NCBI GenBank assembly: GCA_038239195.1
Contig: JBBSEZ010000079.1
Location: 1 to 27,803, forward strand
Direction: 5' to 3'
Origin: JBBSEZ01 sp038239195
Lineage (GTDB): Bacteria > Planctomycetota > Planctomycetia > Gemmatales > Gemmataceae
DNA: 27,803 nt
Shown here: positions 14,766-22,841 of the stretch, piece after piece
How positions within the stretch are numbered: the stretch's first letter is position 1
Layout: every line of letters begins with the position of its first letter
Program-made: the position numbers and the translations under genes
Notes under the pieces: model-generated
What the model saw: the letters and a program-made list of their open reading frames with translations, nothing else
Told to the model about the DNA's origin: nothing
Database searches by the model: none

Positions 14766-16364
14766 TCAATCGGCCAGGTTTGCTGGGCAAGCCAGGTGAC
14801 GCAGCCAGTTGGCGTCGTCGCGCTTTGGGCAGTCGGCGCGGAAGTGGACGCCGCGCGATTCGGTCCGCTGAAGGGCCGCCCAGATCATCAACCGGGCCAC
14901 CGTCAGCAGGTTCTGGAGCTCCCAACCTGCCTTGGACGAAAACTCGCGCCGCAAGACGTAGCGGCACCAGAAGGCGACCTGTCGCTCCGCCTCCACCAGT
15001 CCCTTCCGCGAGCGCGCGATCCCCATGTTGCGCACCATCAGGCTCCGCAACGAGCTCGTCAGGTCCGCGACGTCCAGCGTCGGCCCGCCTTTTTCCGGCG
15101 AAAAGCGCCCCTCGACGGGAGGCACGACGAAGGCGTCCGGCATGCGCGCCGCGGCCTCCGCCGCGAGGCACCCGCACACCGCCCCGAAGACCAGGCCTTC
15201 GAGCAGGCTGTTCGACGCCAACCGATTGGCCCCATGCAGCCCGCTCGACGTCACCTCGCCGGCGGCCCAGAGCCCCGGCAGGCTGGTGCGGCCCGAGGCG
15301 TCCACCTTGACCCCGCCTATCATGTAGTGGGCGCCGGGCCGGACCGGGATCGGGTCGCGCGTTATGTCCAGGTCGAACTCGCGGCAAACCTTGTCGATGC
15401 CGGGGAAGTGCTTGCGAACCTCGTCTGGATTGAGATGAGACAGATCGAGGTAGACGTTGGGGTGCTGCGTCTGCTCCATGCGGCGCACTATCGCCTGGGC
15501 CACCACGTCGCGGGTCGCCAGCTCGGCGCGCGGGTCTTCCTCGGGCATGAAGCGCACGCCGTCCTTGTCGCGCAGATACGCCCCGGCGCCGCGCACCGCC
15601 TCGCTGACCAGATACCGACTGGAGCCGGCGACGTAGAGCACCGTGGGGTGAAACTGCATGAACTCCATGTCACGGAGCTCCGCGCCGGCTCGGTACGCCG
15701 CCGCCATGCCGTCGCCCGTCGCCACGGGGGGGTTGGTCGTCTCGCGGTAGACGATGCCCGCCCCGCCGCTCGCGAGGATCGTCTGCTTGGCCCAGATCAA
15801 CAGCTTGTCGTGCCGTGGCCTATCGACGAGCGCTCCCACGCAGCGCCCCTCGTGCGTCATCAGGTCGAGGGTGAAGGTGCGGTCCCAGACGGTGAGATTG
15901 CGCGCCTTGCCGGCGCGGTCGATGATGGCGCGCATCACCTCGAAGCCGGTGGCGTCGCCCAGCGCGTGGACGATGCGGTGATAGCTGTGCCCGCCCTCGA
16001 TGCCCGCTTCCTCGTCGAACCGCGTGCCAAAGGAGATGAGGTCGTCGATCTGCCGCGGCGCCTCGCGCACCACCAGCTCCACCACACCTCGGTCGCACAG
16101 CCCGGCGCCGGCGGTCAGCGTGTCCTCGATGTGGTCCTCGAAGCGGTCCTCGGGCGAGCGCACGGCGGCGATGCCGCCCTGGGCGTAGGTGCTGTTGCTC
16201 TGCTGAACGCGGTCCTTGGTGACGACGAGCACCTGCATCGACGGGGGCGCCGCCAGGGCGGCCCGCAGGCCGGCGATGCCCCCGCCGATGACGAGCAGGT
16301 CGGTGAAGAAGTGGTGGGTCTGCTTGGGGCCGAAGCGGACCAGGTAGCGCTTGGGGAAGGTCAT
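14766..16364 (-). CDS. nadB: L-aspartate oxidase
   Basis: NadB oxidises L-aspartate to iminoaspartate with FAD, the first step of de novo NAD synthesis; NadA then makes quinolinate. The ATG at 16364 gives 532 residues, close to the E. coli length of 540. The FAD-binding loop is LLVIGGGIAGLRAAL (around residues 24-37), followed by STYAQGGIAAV. Further family marks are GGHSYHRIVHALGDATGFEV, ASGGAGIVYRETTNP, the substrate-loop region MEFMQFHPTVLY, YLRDKDGVRFM, and PGLWAAGEVTSSGLHGANRL with ASNSLLEGLVFG. These separate it from the succinate dehydrogenase flavoprotein, its closest relative. A GTG at 16382 is an alternative start with six more residues. No other NAD genes are nearby. A strong hairpin at 16418-16458 lies just upstream. 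Confidence 0.95.
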   Translation of the reverse strand: MTFPKRYLVRFGPKQTHHFFTDLLVIGGGIAGLRAALAAPPSMQVLVVTKDRVQQSNSTYAQGGIAAVRSPEDRFEDHIEDTLTAGAGLCDRGVVELVVREAPRQIDDLISFGTRFDEEAGIEGGHSYHRIVHALGDATGFEVMRAIIDRAGKARNLTVWDRTFTLDLMTHEGRCVGALVDRPRHDKLLIWAKQTILASGGAGIVYRETTNPPVATGDGMAAAYRAGAELRDMEFMQFHPTVLYVAGSSRYLVSEAVRGAGAYLRDKDGVRFMPEEDPRAELATRDVVAQAIVRRMEQTQHPNVYLDLSHLNPDEVRKHFPGIDKVCREFDLDITRDPIPVRPGAHYMIGGVKVDASGRTSLPGLWAAGEVTSSGLHGANRLASNSLLEGLVFGAVCGCLAAEAAARMPDAFVVPPVEGRFSPEKGGPTLDVADLTSSLRSLMVRNMGIARSRKGLVEAERQVAFWCRYVLRREFSSKAGWELQNLLTVARLMIWAALQRTESRGVHFRADCPKRDDANWLRHLACPANLAD

Positions 16365-16417
16365 GGCTCGCTCTTGTGACACGGCTGTTTCCGCCGTGGG
16401 AGGAGAGGCACGAGCGC

Positions 16418-16458
16418 CCCCGTTTAGCGACGCTTCGCAGAAGCGTCGCTAAACGGGG
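16418..16458. repeat. 18-bp perfect inverted repeat with 5-base loop
   Basis: The arms are 16418-16435 (CCCCGTTTAGCGACGCTT) and 16441-16458, exactly complementary, with loop CGCAG. It lies between the 1152-residue membrane-protein gene (stop at 16494) and nadB, both on the minus strand. There is no T-run, so it is either a factor-aided terminator for the upstream gene or a REP-like mobile palindrome. The core GTTTAGCGACGCTT is not found elsewhere in the window that I can see. Confidence 0.7.
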
Positions 16459-16493
16459 CGATCCCGGTATTCTTGCCTCGCCCGTCTCTCTCC

Positions 16494-19400
16494 TCACTCC
16501 TTCGGCGCGGGCCGGCGGCGGAACTCGCTGAGGATGTCGCGATACCCCGGCGGGGCCTTGCCGCGCCCGTCGTTGCGCAGGTCCTCGGGCCGGCCCGTCC
16601 CGCTGGGGCGAACGCGCTTCCCGCCCATGCCGGTCAGGCCCTCCCCGCGCTTCGACGGCGGCAACTTCTCTTCGCGCCCGGCCCGGGCGTCCTCGCGCCT
16701 GGCGAGGGCCTCGTAGTCCTTGAGGAACTGTCGCCATTCCTCCTCGGACATCTTGGCGTCCTTGAGGAGGCCCTTGTCGATCTTCTTCTTCAGCTCCTCG
16801 AGCTGGATCATGCTCGCGCGGTGTGGGGCCGGCGGCTGCGTGCCCGGCAACAGAGGCTCAGGGGGGTTGCCGCCGACGCGCCGCTCGCCGTCCGGTCCTC
16901 GGCCTGGGACGCTCACCTTCGTCTTGCCCTTGCCCTTGCCCGGCGGGACCGTGTCGTCGGTCGCGGGCGGGCCGCCCTCCTTGCCCTTCCCCTCGGGCGG
17001 GCCCTCGTCGCCCTTGCCCTTTCCCGTGCCGGTGCCTTTGCCCTCCTTGCTCTCGCCCTCTTTCTTCTTGGGCGTGCCGGGCTCCTTCCCCCGACCGTTG
17101 CCGCGGGCCTTCCCCGCCTCCTTCTCCGCCTTGCACTCCTTGCACTCGCGATAGGCCTTCTCCCACTCGGCGAGCTCCTTCTCCGCCTGGCGGCGCACCT
17201 TCTCGTCCTTATCCTTGAGGCGCTTGCTCAGCTCGTCGATCTCTTTCTTCACCTCCGCCTCGGTCGGCGGTTTGGGCTCGGGCGGGCGCTTGTCGTTCTT
17301 CGCCTCGCCGCGACCCGAGCCCTCGCCAGGCTCCGGCTTGCGCGGGGCCGGGCGGGCCTTGCCCTTCTCGGCGCCCTCGGGGCCCTTGCCGCGGCCCTTC
17401 CCCGCGTCTTTCGGGGCCTCGGCGCCTGGCTCGCCGCCCGCCTTGCCGGCGCCCTTTGGCGGAGCTTCCGGGCCCTCTTTGGGCGCGCCCTGTTGACGGC
17501 CCTCGCCCGGCTTGGTTTCGTCCCCCGCGTCCTTCCCCTTGCTCGGTGCGGCGCCCTCGCCCATCTTGCCGTCGGGCTTGCTCTCGGCCGCCCCCTTCTT
17601 CTCTTCGGCCGAGCCCGTTCCGCGGGCCTTGCCTTGCTCGGGGGCGCGCTCTTTCTTCGCCGGCTCGCCTTCCCGGCCCCGGCCCGGCTGGTCCTTCGGG
17701 CTGGCCCCTTCCTTGCCCGCGCCCTTGGGCCCTTCTTCCTTGCTCGCGCCTTCCGGTCCCTCCGGCTTGCCCGACGAGGCGCCTTCCTTGCTCTCCGGGG
17801 CCCCGCTCTCCTTGCCCTTGCCCGACGGATCGTCTCCGCCTTTCTTCTCGCCCCCGCGCGCCTCGCCCGGTTTCTTCTCGCCGTCCTTCTCGCCGCTGCC
17901 CTTGCCCTTGCCGGGCGACTTCTCGCCCTCGCCCTTGCCGCTCCCGCGCTGGTCCTGCTCGCGCTCCTTGGCGGCGCGATCCAGGTCGTTCGCCTTGTCC
18001 TGGAGCTTCTTCTCCTCCTTCGAGGGCCCCTTGCGGTCCCCGCCCTGTTCGCCCTCTCCAGACTTGTCCTTCTTGGGTGGCCCGTCCTTCTTGTCGGGCG
18101 AGCCCTCTCCGCTCCCTTCCTTCTTTTCCTCGCCGCCCGGCTTCGGCTTGTTGCGCTCTTCCTTGTTGCGCTCCTCCTTGTTCCGCTCTTCCTGCTCGCG
18201 TCGCTCTTGCTCGCGCTGCTGTTCTTCCTTCTTCAGCTTGTCGTCCTGCTTCTTCTCGTGTTCCTTCTGCTGGCGCTTGGCGTCCTCGCGTTCCTTCTGG
18301 CGCGCTTTCTCGTCCTTTCGAGGCTCCGTCAACTTGACCCGGTAGCGCGCGCTCTCGCCGACGTTGGGGTGAGGATAGTCGCAGGCGTCGCGCGCCTCCA
18401 GCCAGTATTCGATCTCCGTCCCAACCGCCAGGCCCAGCCTGCCGAGATCGACGCTGTCCTGATACTCGACCGCTCGCACGTGGCCACCGGACGGCAGGCG
18501 CAACTTTTCGTTCGATGGATAGGGCTGGACAGGCAGTTTTGCCCCGCCCACCACCTGCATGCGCAGGGCCAGGCTCGCCACGCCGACGTCGTCGGTCGCC
18601 TTGGCCTTCAACCGGAGCAGGTCGTTGGCGGAGAGCTCGACGTTCTTGCCCGGCTCGGTCAGCCTGGCGCGCGGCGCCGCGTCGGGGCTAACGACCACCT
18701 CGTAGCGGAGGGGATCGACGTACGACTCGCCCTCGGGAGAGGTAAAGCGGATGCGATACTTGCCGGAGCGGTCCAGAACGAGCGGGAACAGCAGCGCCCT
18801 GACGTCGCCCTCCACGCGCCGGCTCGGCACCTGGAACTGCGTGCCGTCGGTGACCTCCAACTCGAGCACCCCGCCCTGGACGGGCCGGTTGGCGGTCACG
18901 AGCAACTCGACGGCGGTGCCGCGCCAGTTCTTGAGCTCGGCGCCGCTCACGCCAACCCACTCGGTCAGGTCGCGCTTGTTGCTGACGCGCGGAACGCTGC
19001 CTACGTAGGGGCGATAGGTGTACGTGGCCAGGAAGCTCGCGACGTTCAGCGGGGCGCGGAGCGTGACCTGATGCACGGCCGTCTCGCCCTCGCCGGCCTC
19101 CAGTTTGTACCACAGGCCGTTGCCCACCTCGGAGGGAGGCAGCGTCGTGGACCACTCGCGCGTCGTTTCGTCCTGCTGGAGGAAGCGATCCGTCCAGGGC
19201 TCGTTGGGCTCGTGCTTGTAGCGCAGCCGTGGCGCCCGGGCGTCGCTCGCCTCGGGGATCTTGCCGCTCACGTCGGCCACCACGGTGAAGGGGCTGCCGA
19301 TCGGCACGACCGCGTCTTCGGGCATCGGTCGAAGGATCTTGATCTCGGTGGACCTGGCGATGCCCGTGGCGCCGAACGGCAGAAAGGCCCGGCTCAGGAG

Positions 19401-19952
19401 CGAGGTGAGCGGGCGCGGGCCGATGATGAAGAAGAGCGCCGCGAAGGCCAGGCCGAGGGTTGCGGCGGCGAGGCCGGCGTAGGTGAGGCGCTGCCCGCCG
19501 ATGGCCCGATCGACGTCGGCGCGGGCCACGTCGCGGGCGGCGCGCTGCGAGACGGCCCCGCGCAGCACGCCCGGGAGCTTCTGGTCGCGCAGGTCCACCC
19601 AGTTGACGACGCTGTTCTTGGAGCCGGGGAGCTCCTTTTCGAGCTGGCGGGCGGCGTAGTAGAGGTTCACTTGCCACGTCAGCGGGCGGAGGACGACCAG
19701 CCAGAGGTAGGCGCCCGCGCCGAGGACGAAGGCGCCGAGGGCGAACTGGCGGGAGCGGGCCCCGAGCTCGAAGATGCGGTCGAGCAGCACCGCGACAATC
19801 GCGTAGCCGAGCGCGAGCGCGAGGAAGCCGAGCAAGGAAGCGGTCAGGTCGAGGGCGCGGACGCGCTTGCGGGCCTTGTCGAGCTGGGCCTCGATGATGG
19901 CTTCGTGCTTCTCGGTGGGGCCGCTCCGGGCCTCTCGGACGTCGGTCGCCAT
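16494..19952 (-). CDS. DUF4175-like membrane protein with very long disordered charged tail
   Basis: The 1152-residue protein starts at the ATG at 19952. Membrane helices lie at about residues 36-58, 69-90 and 156-178 (GLAAATLGLAFAALFFIIGP). From about 190 to 530 an extracytoplasmic, beta-rich region follows (TEIKILRPMPEDAVVPIGSP; RLRYKHEPNEPW; ATYTYRPYVG; ATDDVGVASLALRMQVVGG), a layout I associate with DUF4175-type proteins encoded near planctomycete Bat/MoxR-DUF58 operons. About residues 541-1047 are almost entirely Lys, Glu, Gly, Pro, Ser, Asp and Arg, certainly disordered, with one CKEC pair near 938. A folded helical end (IQLEELKKKIDKGLLKDAKM) and a basic tail finish it. The partner Bat genes are not in this window. 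Function is unknown; the family link is moderate, gene reality is strong because the frame is open throughout and both ends are well formed. Confidence 0.8.
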   Translation of the reverse strand: MATDVREARSGPTEKHEAIIEAQLDKARKRVRALDLTASLLGFLALALGYAIVAVLLDRIFELGARSRQFALGAFVLGAGAYLWLVVLRPLTWQVNLYYAARQLEKELPGSKNSVVNWVDLRDQKLPGVLRGAVSQRAARDVARADVDRAIGGQRLTYAGLAAATLGLAFAALFFIIGPRPLTSLLSRAFLPFGATGIARSTEIKILRPMPEDAVVPIGSPFTVVADVSGKIPEASDARAPRLRYKHEPNEPWTDRFLQQDETTREWSTTLPPSEVGNGLWYKLEAGEGETAVHQVTLRAPLNVASFLATYTYRPYVGSVPRVSNKRDLTEWVGVSGAELKNWRGTAVELLVTANRPVQGGVLELEVTDGTQFQVPSRRVEGDVRALLFPLVLDRSGKYRIRFTSPEGESYVDPLRYEVVVSPDAAPRARLTEPGKNVELSANDLLRLKAKATDDVGVASLALRMQVVGGAKLPVQPYPSNEKLRLPSGGHVRAVEYQDSVDLGRLGLAVGTEIEYWLEARDACDYPHPNVGESARYRVKLTEPRKDEKARQKEREDAKRQQKEHEKKQDDKLKKEEQQREQERREQEERNKEERNKEERNKPKPGGEEKKEGSGEGSPDKKDGPPKKDKSGEGEQGGDRKGPSKEEKKLQDKANDLDRAAKEREQDQRGSGKGEGEKSPGKGKGSGEKDGEKKPGEARGGEKKGGDDPSGKGKESGAPESKEGASSGKPEGPEGASKEEGPKGAGKEGASPKDQPGRGREGEPAKKERAPEQGKARGTGSAEEKKGAAESKPDGKMGEGAAPSKGKDAGDETKPGEGRQQGAPKEGPEAPPKGAGKAGGEPGAEAPKDAGKGRGKGPEGAEKGKARPAPRKPEPGEGSGRGEAKNDKRPPEPKPPTEAEVKKEIDELSKRLKDKDEKVRRQAEKELAEWEKAYRECKECKAEKEAGKARGNGRGKEPGTPKKKEGESKEGKGTGTGKGKGDEGPPEGKGKEGGPPATDDTVPPGKGKGKTKVSVPGRGPDGERRVGGNPPEPLLPGTQPPAPHRASMIQLEELKKKIDKGLLKDAKMSEEEWRQFLKDYEALARREDARAGREEKLPPSKRGEGLTGMGGKRVRPSGTGRPEDLRNDGRGKAPPGYRDILSEFRRRPAPKE

Positions 19953-20053
19953 GAGTGCGTTCCCCTTTCGCGCGGCTCACCCTTCCTGCCACTTTCGCTA
20001 TTATAGACCTGGACGACGCACTCTCCCAAACAGTTTCCTCCCGGAGAAGCCGC
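19953..20053. promoter_or_regulatory. Short divergent promoter region
   Basis: The 101 bases separate the starts of the minus-strand membrane-protein gene and the plus-strand sugar-isomerase-like gene, so promoters for both must lie here or inside the genes. I cannot assign clear -35/-10 pairs; the A+T-richest part is TTTCGCTATTATAGACC near 19991-20007. Confidence 0.35.
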
Positions 20054-20953
20054 ATGTCGGACCTGGCCCGCCGTCAATTCCTGCAAACCGGTGCGGTCGC
20101 CGCGGCAGGCCTGGCCGCCTCCCCTGCCCGCGCCGCCGCCCCCGCCCTGCCCCGCCCCAAGGGGCCAAAGTTTCGTCTCGGCCTGGTGACGTACAACCTC
20201 GCCGCCGCCTGGGACCTGCCGACGCTTCTCCGCGTCTGCAAGGCGACGGGCATCTCCCCCGTGGAGTTGCGCACCACCCATGCGCACGGCGTGGAGCCTT
20301 CGCTGACCAAGGCCCAGCGCCGCGAGGTGCGCCAGCGCTTCGCCGACGCGGGCGTCGAGATCTGGGGTTGCGGGACCACCTGCGAGTTCCACTCCCCCAA
20401 CGCGGCCGTGGTGCAGAAGAACGTCGAGACGTGCAAGCAGTTCGTGGCCCTGGTCGCCGACGTCGGCGGGCGCGGGGTGAAGGTACGGCCCAACGCCCTG
20501 CCCAAGGGTGTGGCGACGGAGAGGACACTGGAGCAGATCGGCAAGGCGCTCATCCCGTGCGGCCGGGCGGCGAACGACGCGGGCGTCGAGATCTGGGTCG
20601 AGGTTCACGGGCCGGGCACGGCGCACCCGCCCCACGTGAAGACGATCATGCAGCAGTGCGGACACCCGAAGGTCGGCCTGACGTGGAACTCCAACCGCGA
20701 CGACGTCAAGAACGGCTCCGTCGAGGAGTATTTCAAGCTGCTGCAACCGTGGATACGCTCGTGCCACGTGAACGAGCTCTACAAGGACGCCAGCGGGGAG
20801 TATCCCTACCGCGAGCTCTTCCGCCTGCTGCGGGCGGCCAACTACGACCGTGCGACGCTGATCGAGGTCGGCCGCCGTGCCCCCGATCCCGACACGGGCG
20901 CGGAACTGTTGCGCTACTACAAGGCGCTGTGGGCGGAGTTGAATCGCGGCTGA
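20054..20953 (+). CDS. Tat-exported sugar phosphate isomerase/epimerase-like TIM-barrel protein
   Basis: The ATG at 20054 follows GGAGAAGCCGC and gives 299 residues. The N-terminus MSDLARRQFLQTGAVAAAGL, ending SPARAAAP, is a twin-arginine signal. The mature part is an AP_endonuc_2 / xylose-isomerase-like TIM barrel: FRLGLVTYNLA, SPVELRTTHAHGVEPSL, VEIWGCGTTCEFHSPN, EIWVEVHGPGTAHPP, VGLTWNSNRDD, IRSCHVNELYKD and TLIEVGRRAPD place Glu, His and Asp metal-ligand candidates at strand ends. Such exported proteins are common in planctomycetes and some act on 3-keto sugars or inositols; this one's substrate is not determinable. The DUF1080 hydrolase gene two genes downstream fits a role in 3-keto-sugar breakdown, but this is only contextual. 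It is followed by a hairpin repeat. Confidence 0.88.
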   Translation: MSDLARRQFLQTGAVAAAGLAASPARAAAPALPRPKGPKFRLGLVTYNLAAAWDLPTLLRVCKATGISPVELRTTHAHGVEPSLTKAQRREVRQRFADAGVEIWGCGTTCEFHSPNAAVVQKNVETCKQFVALVADVGGRGVKVRPNALPKGVATERTLEQIGKALIPCGRAANDAGVEIWVEVHGPGTAHPPHVKTIMQQCGHPKVGLTWNSNRDDVKNGSVEEYFKLLQPWIRSCHVNELYKDASGEYPYRELFRLLRAANYDRATLIEVGRRAPDPDTGAELLRYYKALWAELNRG

Positions 20954-20967
20954 GGCGAGCCGCAGGT

Positions 20968-21025
20968 GTTGGTTTGCTGTAGGACGGCCCTCCCGAGCCG
21001 TCCTACAAGTAGCCTCTTTCCTGCC
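20968..21025. repeat. Dispersed hairpin repeat, copy 2
   Basis: The 21 bases at 20968-20988 are identical to 8941-8961. Arms TGTAGGACGGC (20978-20988) and GCCGTCCTACA (20997-21007) enclose an 8-base loop; the inner palindrome present in copy 1 is missing. TTCCTGCC at 21018-21025 ends both copies. The element has the same orientation on the plus strand as copy 1, although the flanking genes run the opposite way. Confidence 0.72.
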
Positions 21026-21070
21026 GGCCGCCTAAACGAGCCCTTCAGGGCCCCGAATGGAGGGATTGAC

Positions 21071-21937
21071 GTGGGGCCGGCGTTCAGCCTTCCCTCTCCG
21101 ACGGGACCACGGTCCTATTGGGCCCGCGTCCCGGCCCGCTGGGACGGCCGGGCGGCGCTGTCACTCGTTGTCCTGCTGCACGGCGCGGGCGCCACGGCGG
21201 AGTGGGCGATGGGCGAGACGGGCTGGGACCAGACGGCCGACCGGGAGGGCTTCCTGCTCGTCCTGCCACAGGGCACACGTGCCGATGAGGCCAAGCCTCC
21301 CAACTTTCTCCACAACCCGCCGGTGTGGAACGACGGCTCCCCGCGGGGGGCCCGCGGGAGGCACGGCGTCGATGACGCGGCCTTCCTGGCCGACGTGCTG
21401 GACGACGTGCAAGGGCGCTACCCGATTGCAGGGCGCGCCTGCGTGACGGGGTTCTCCAACGGGGCGGGCATGGCATTTCGGCTCGGCGCGGAACTGCCGC
21501 AGCGGCTCGCGGCGCTGGCGCCCGTGGCGGGGCACTGCTGGGTCGAGCCCCCGCCGCTGGCGCGGCCGCTGCCGACGTTCTACCTCGTCGGCGATCGCGA
21601 CCCGCTCGTGCCTCTCGCCGGGGGCGAGATCGTCTCCCCGTGGGGCCGGCTGCGCGAGACGAAGCCATCCGTTCGCCAGACGCTCGCGCGCTGGGCCGCG
21701 GCGCTCGGCTGTCCGGACGAGCCGGCGCTGGTCCAGGCCGACGAGGGCGTCGTGGTCGAGCGCTACGGGCCGGGGAGCGAGGGCGTCGAGTTGATCGCCA
21801 CCATTGTCGAGGGGCTGGGCCACCACTGGCCGGGCGGGCGCGGCCAGCTCACGCGCCGCCTGGCGGGCCCGCCCTCGGACCGGGTGCGGGCCAACGACCT
21901 GATCTGGGAGTTTTTTCGGCGCCAATTGAGGAGATGA
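21071..21937 (+). CDS. PHB-depolymerase-type (LpqC-like) alpha/beta-hydrolase esterase
   Basis: I place the start at the GTG at 21071, six bases after GGAGGGATTGAC; a longer reading would begin inside the hairpin repeat. The 288-residue product is an alpha/beta hydrolase of the polyhydroxybutyrate depolymerase / feruloyl esterase kind. LSLVVLLHGAGATAEW is the oxyanion region, GFSNGAG (127-133) holds nucleophile Ser129, YLVGDRDPLVP supplies the acid (Asp175 or Asp177), and GLGHHWPGG supplies His251 or His252. GVDDAAFLADVLDDV is typical of this family. From this start there is no signal peptide, unlike many LpqC proteins, so it may be cytoplasmic; or the true start differs. The natural ester substrate is unknown. 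Confidence 0.88.
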   Translation: MGPAFSLPSPTGPRSYWARVPARWDGRAALSLVVLLHGAGATAEWAMGETGWDQTADREGFLLVLPQGTRADEAKPPNFLHNPPVWNDGSPRGARGRHGVDDAAFLADVLDDVQGRYPIAGRACVTGFSNGAGMAFRLGAELPQRLAALAPVAGHCWVEPPPLARPLPTFYLVGDRDPLVPLAGGEIVSPWGRLRETKPSVRQTLARWAAALGCPDEPALVQADEGVVVERYGPGSEGVELIATIVEGLGHHWPGGRGQLTRRLAGPPSDRVRANDLIWEFFRRQLRR

Positions 21938-22028
21938 GGCGAGGGCGAGGTTTTGTCCTTGCAATCGCCGGCGTCGTGCCGGAACATCGCGGGTCGGCTT
22001 TCCGTTCCCACCCAAGGAGACACCTCTC

Positions 22029-22748
22029 ATGAAAGCGTTTCTCGCCTCCCTCGCCCTGCTTGGGCTACCGGCGCTGCTGCCGGCCGAGCCGGCGCCCAAG
22101 GCGCCCCCGGACAACACGCCGCCCCCCGGCTTCACGGCCCTGTTCAACGGCAAGGACCAGACCGGCTGGCAGGGGATGGTGCCGATCAACGCCCGGGCCA
22201 AGCTGAGCGCGGACGACCTGGCCAGGCGCCAGGCCGAGGCCAACAAGAAGCACCTGCCGCACTGGCCGGTCACCAAGAACGGCGAGATCTTCCACGACGG
22301 CAAGGGGGGCGGCAACCTGGTGACGGCCAAGGACTACGGCAACTTCGAGCTGTGGCTCGACTGGAAGATCGAGGAGAAGGGCGACAGCGGGCTCTACCTG
22401 CGCGGCAACCCGCAGGTGCAGATCTGGGACTCCGACCGGACGCCGGGGGCGCGCGGCCTCGACAAGGGCTCGGGCTCGGGCGGGCTGTGGAACAACCAGA
22501 AGCTCGGCAAGCGCCCGATCAAGAAGGCCGACAAGCCGGTCGGCGAGTGGAACCACTTCCGCATCATCATGATGGGCGACAAGGTGACGGTCTACCTCAA
22601 CGGCGTCCTCGTCGTCGATAAAGCGCCGCTGGAGAACTACTGGGAGCGCGGCAAGCCACTACCGGCGCGCGGGCCGATTGAGCTACAGCACCACGGCGAC
22701 AAGCTGTGGTTCAAGAACATCTACATCAAGGAGCTCCCCAACTCCTGA
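22029..22748 (+). CDS. Exported DUF1080 protein (3-keto-disaccharide hydrolase family)
   Basis: The 239-residue protein starts at the ATG at 22029 after AAGGAGACACCTCTC, with a signal peptide MKAFLASLALLGLPALLPAE. The rest is one DUF1080 (3-keto-disaccharide hydrolase) jelly-roll: GFTALFNGKDQTGWQGM opens it, GNFELWLDWKIEEKGDSGLY with LRGNPQVQIWD forms the core, and GEWNHFRIIMMGDKVTVYLN, GPIELQHHGDKLWFKNIYIK close it. All are family hallmarks, and the length is normal. Members cleave 3-keto-glycosides and are expanded in planctomycetes. It acts outside the cytoplasm. The gene stands 91 bases after the esterase and 93 before the peptidase. Confidence 0.92.
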   Translation: MKAFLASLALLGLPALLPAEPAPKAPPDNTPPPGFTALFNGKDQTGWQGMVPINARAKLSADDLARRQAEANKKHLPHWPVTKNGEIFHDGKGGGNLVTAKDYGNFELWLDWKIEEKGDSGLYLRGNPQVQIWDSDRTPGARGLDKGSGSGGLWNNQKLGKRPIKKADKPVGEWNHFRIIMMGDKVTVYLNGVLVVDKAPLENYWERGKPLPARGPIELQHHGDKLWFKNIYIKELPNS

Positions 22749-22760
22749 CCGTCTTGCCCT

Positions 22761-22784
22761 CGGCGCCGCCGTTCGGCGCCGCCG
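22761..22784. repeat. GC-rich direct repeat and hairpin after the DUF1080 gene
   Basis: CGGCGCCGCCG occurs twice (22761-22771 and 22774-22784), separated by TT; CGGCGCCG is itself palindromic, so the pair can fold into a stable hairpin 12 bases after the stop. No T-run follows. It may slow transcription or protect the mRNA end. Confidence 0.35.
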
Positions 22785-22841
22785 CGGGGCCCCCCTCACC
22801 TCTCCCACCCCCACCTTCCCCCACCTCGAGAGGGCCTCCTT

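Noticed and set aside
16473..20006. Plus-strand open frame of 1177 codons opposite the large membrane protein gene
   Set aside because: Its Leu/Ala/Arg-rich sequence is the antisense of the Lys/Glu/Gly/Pro codons of the real gene; no start context or domain supports it.
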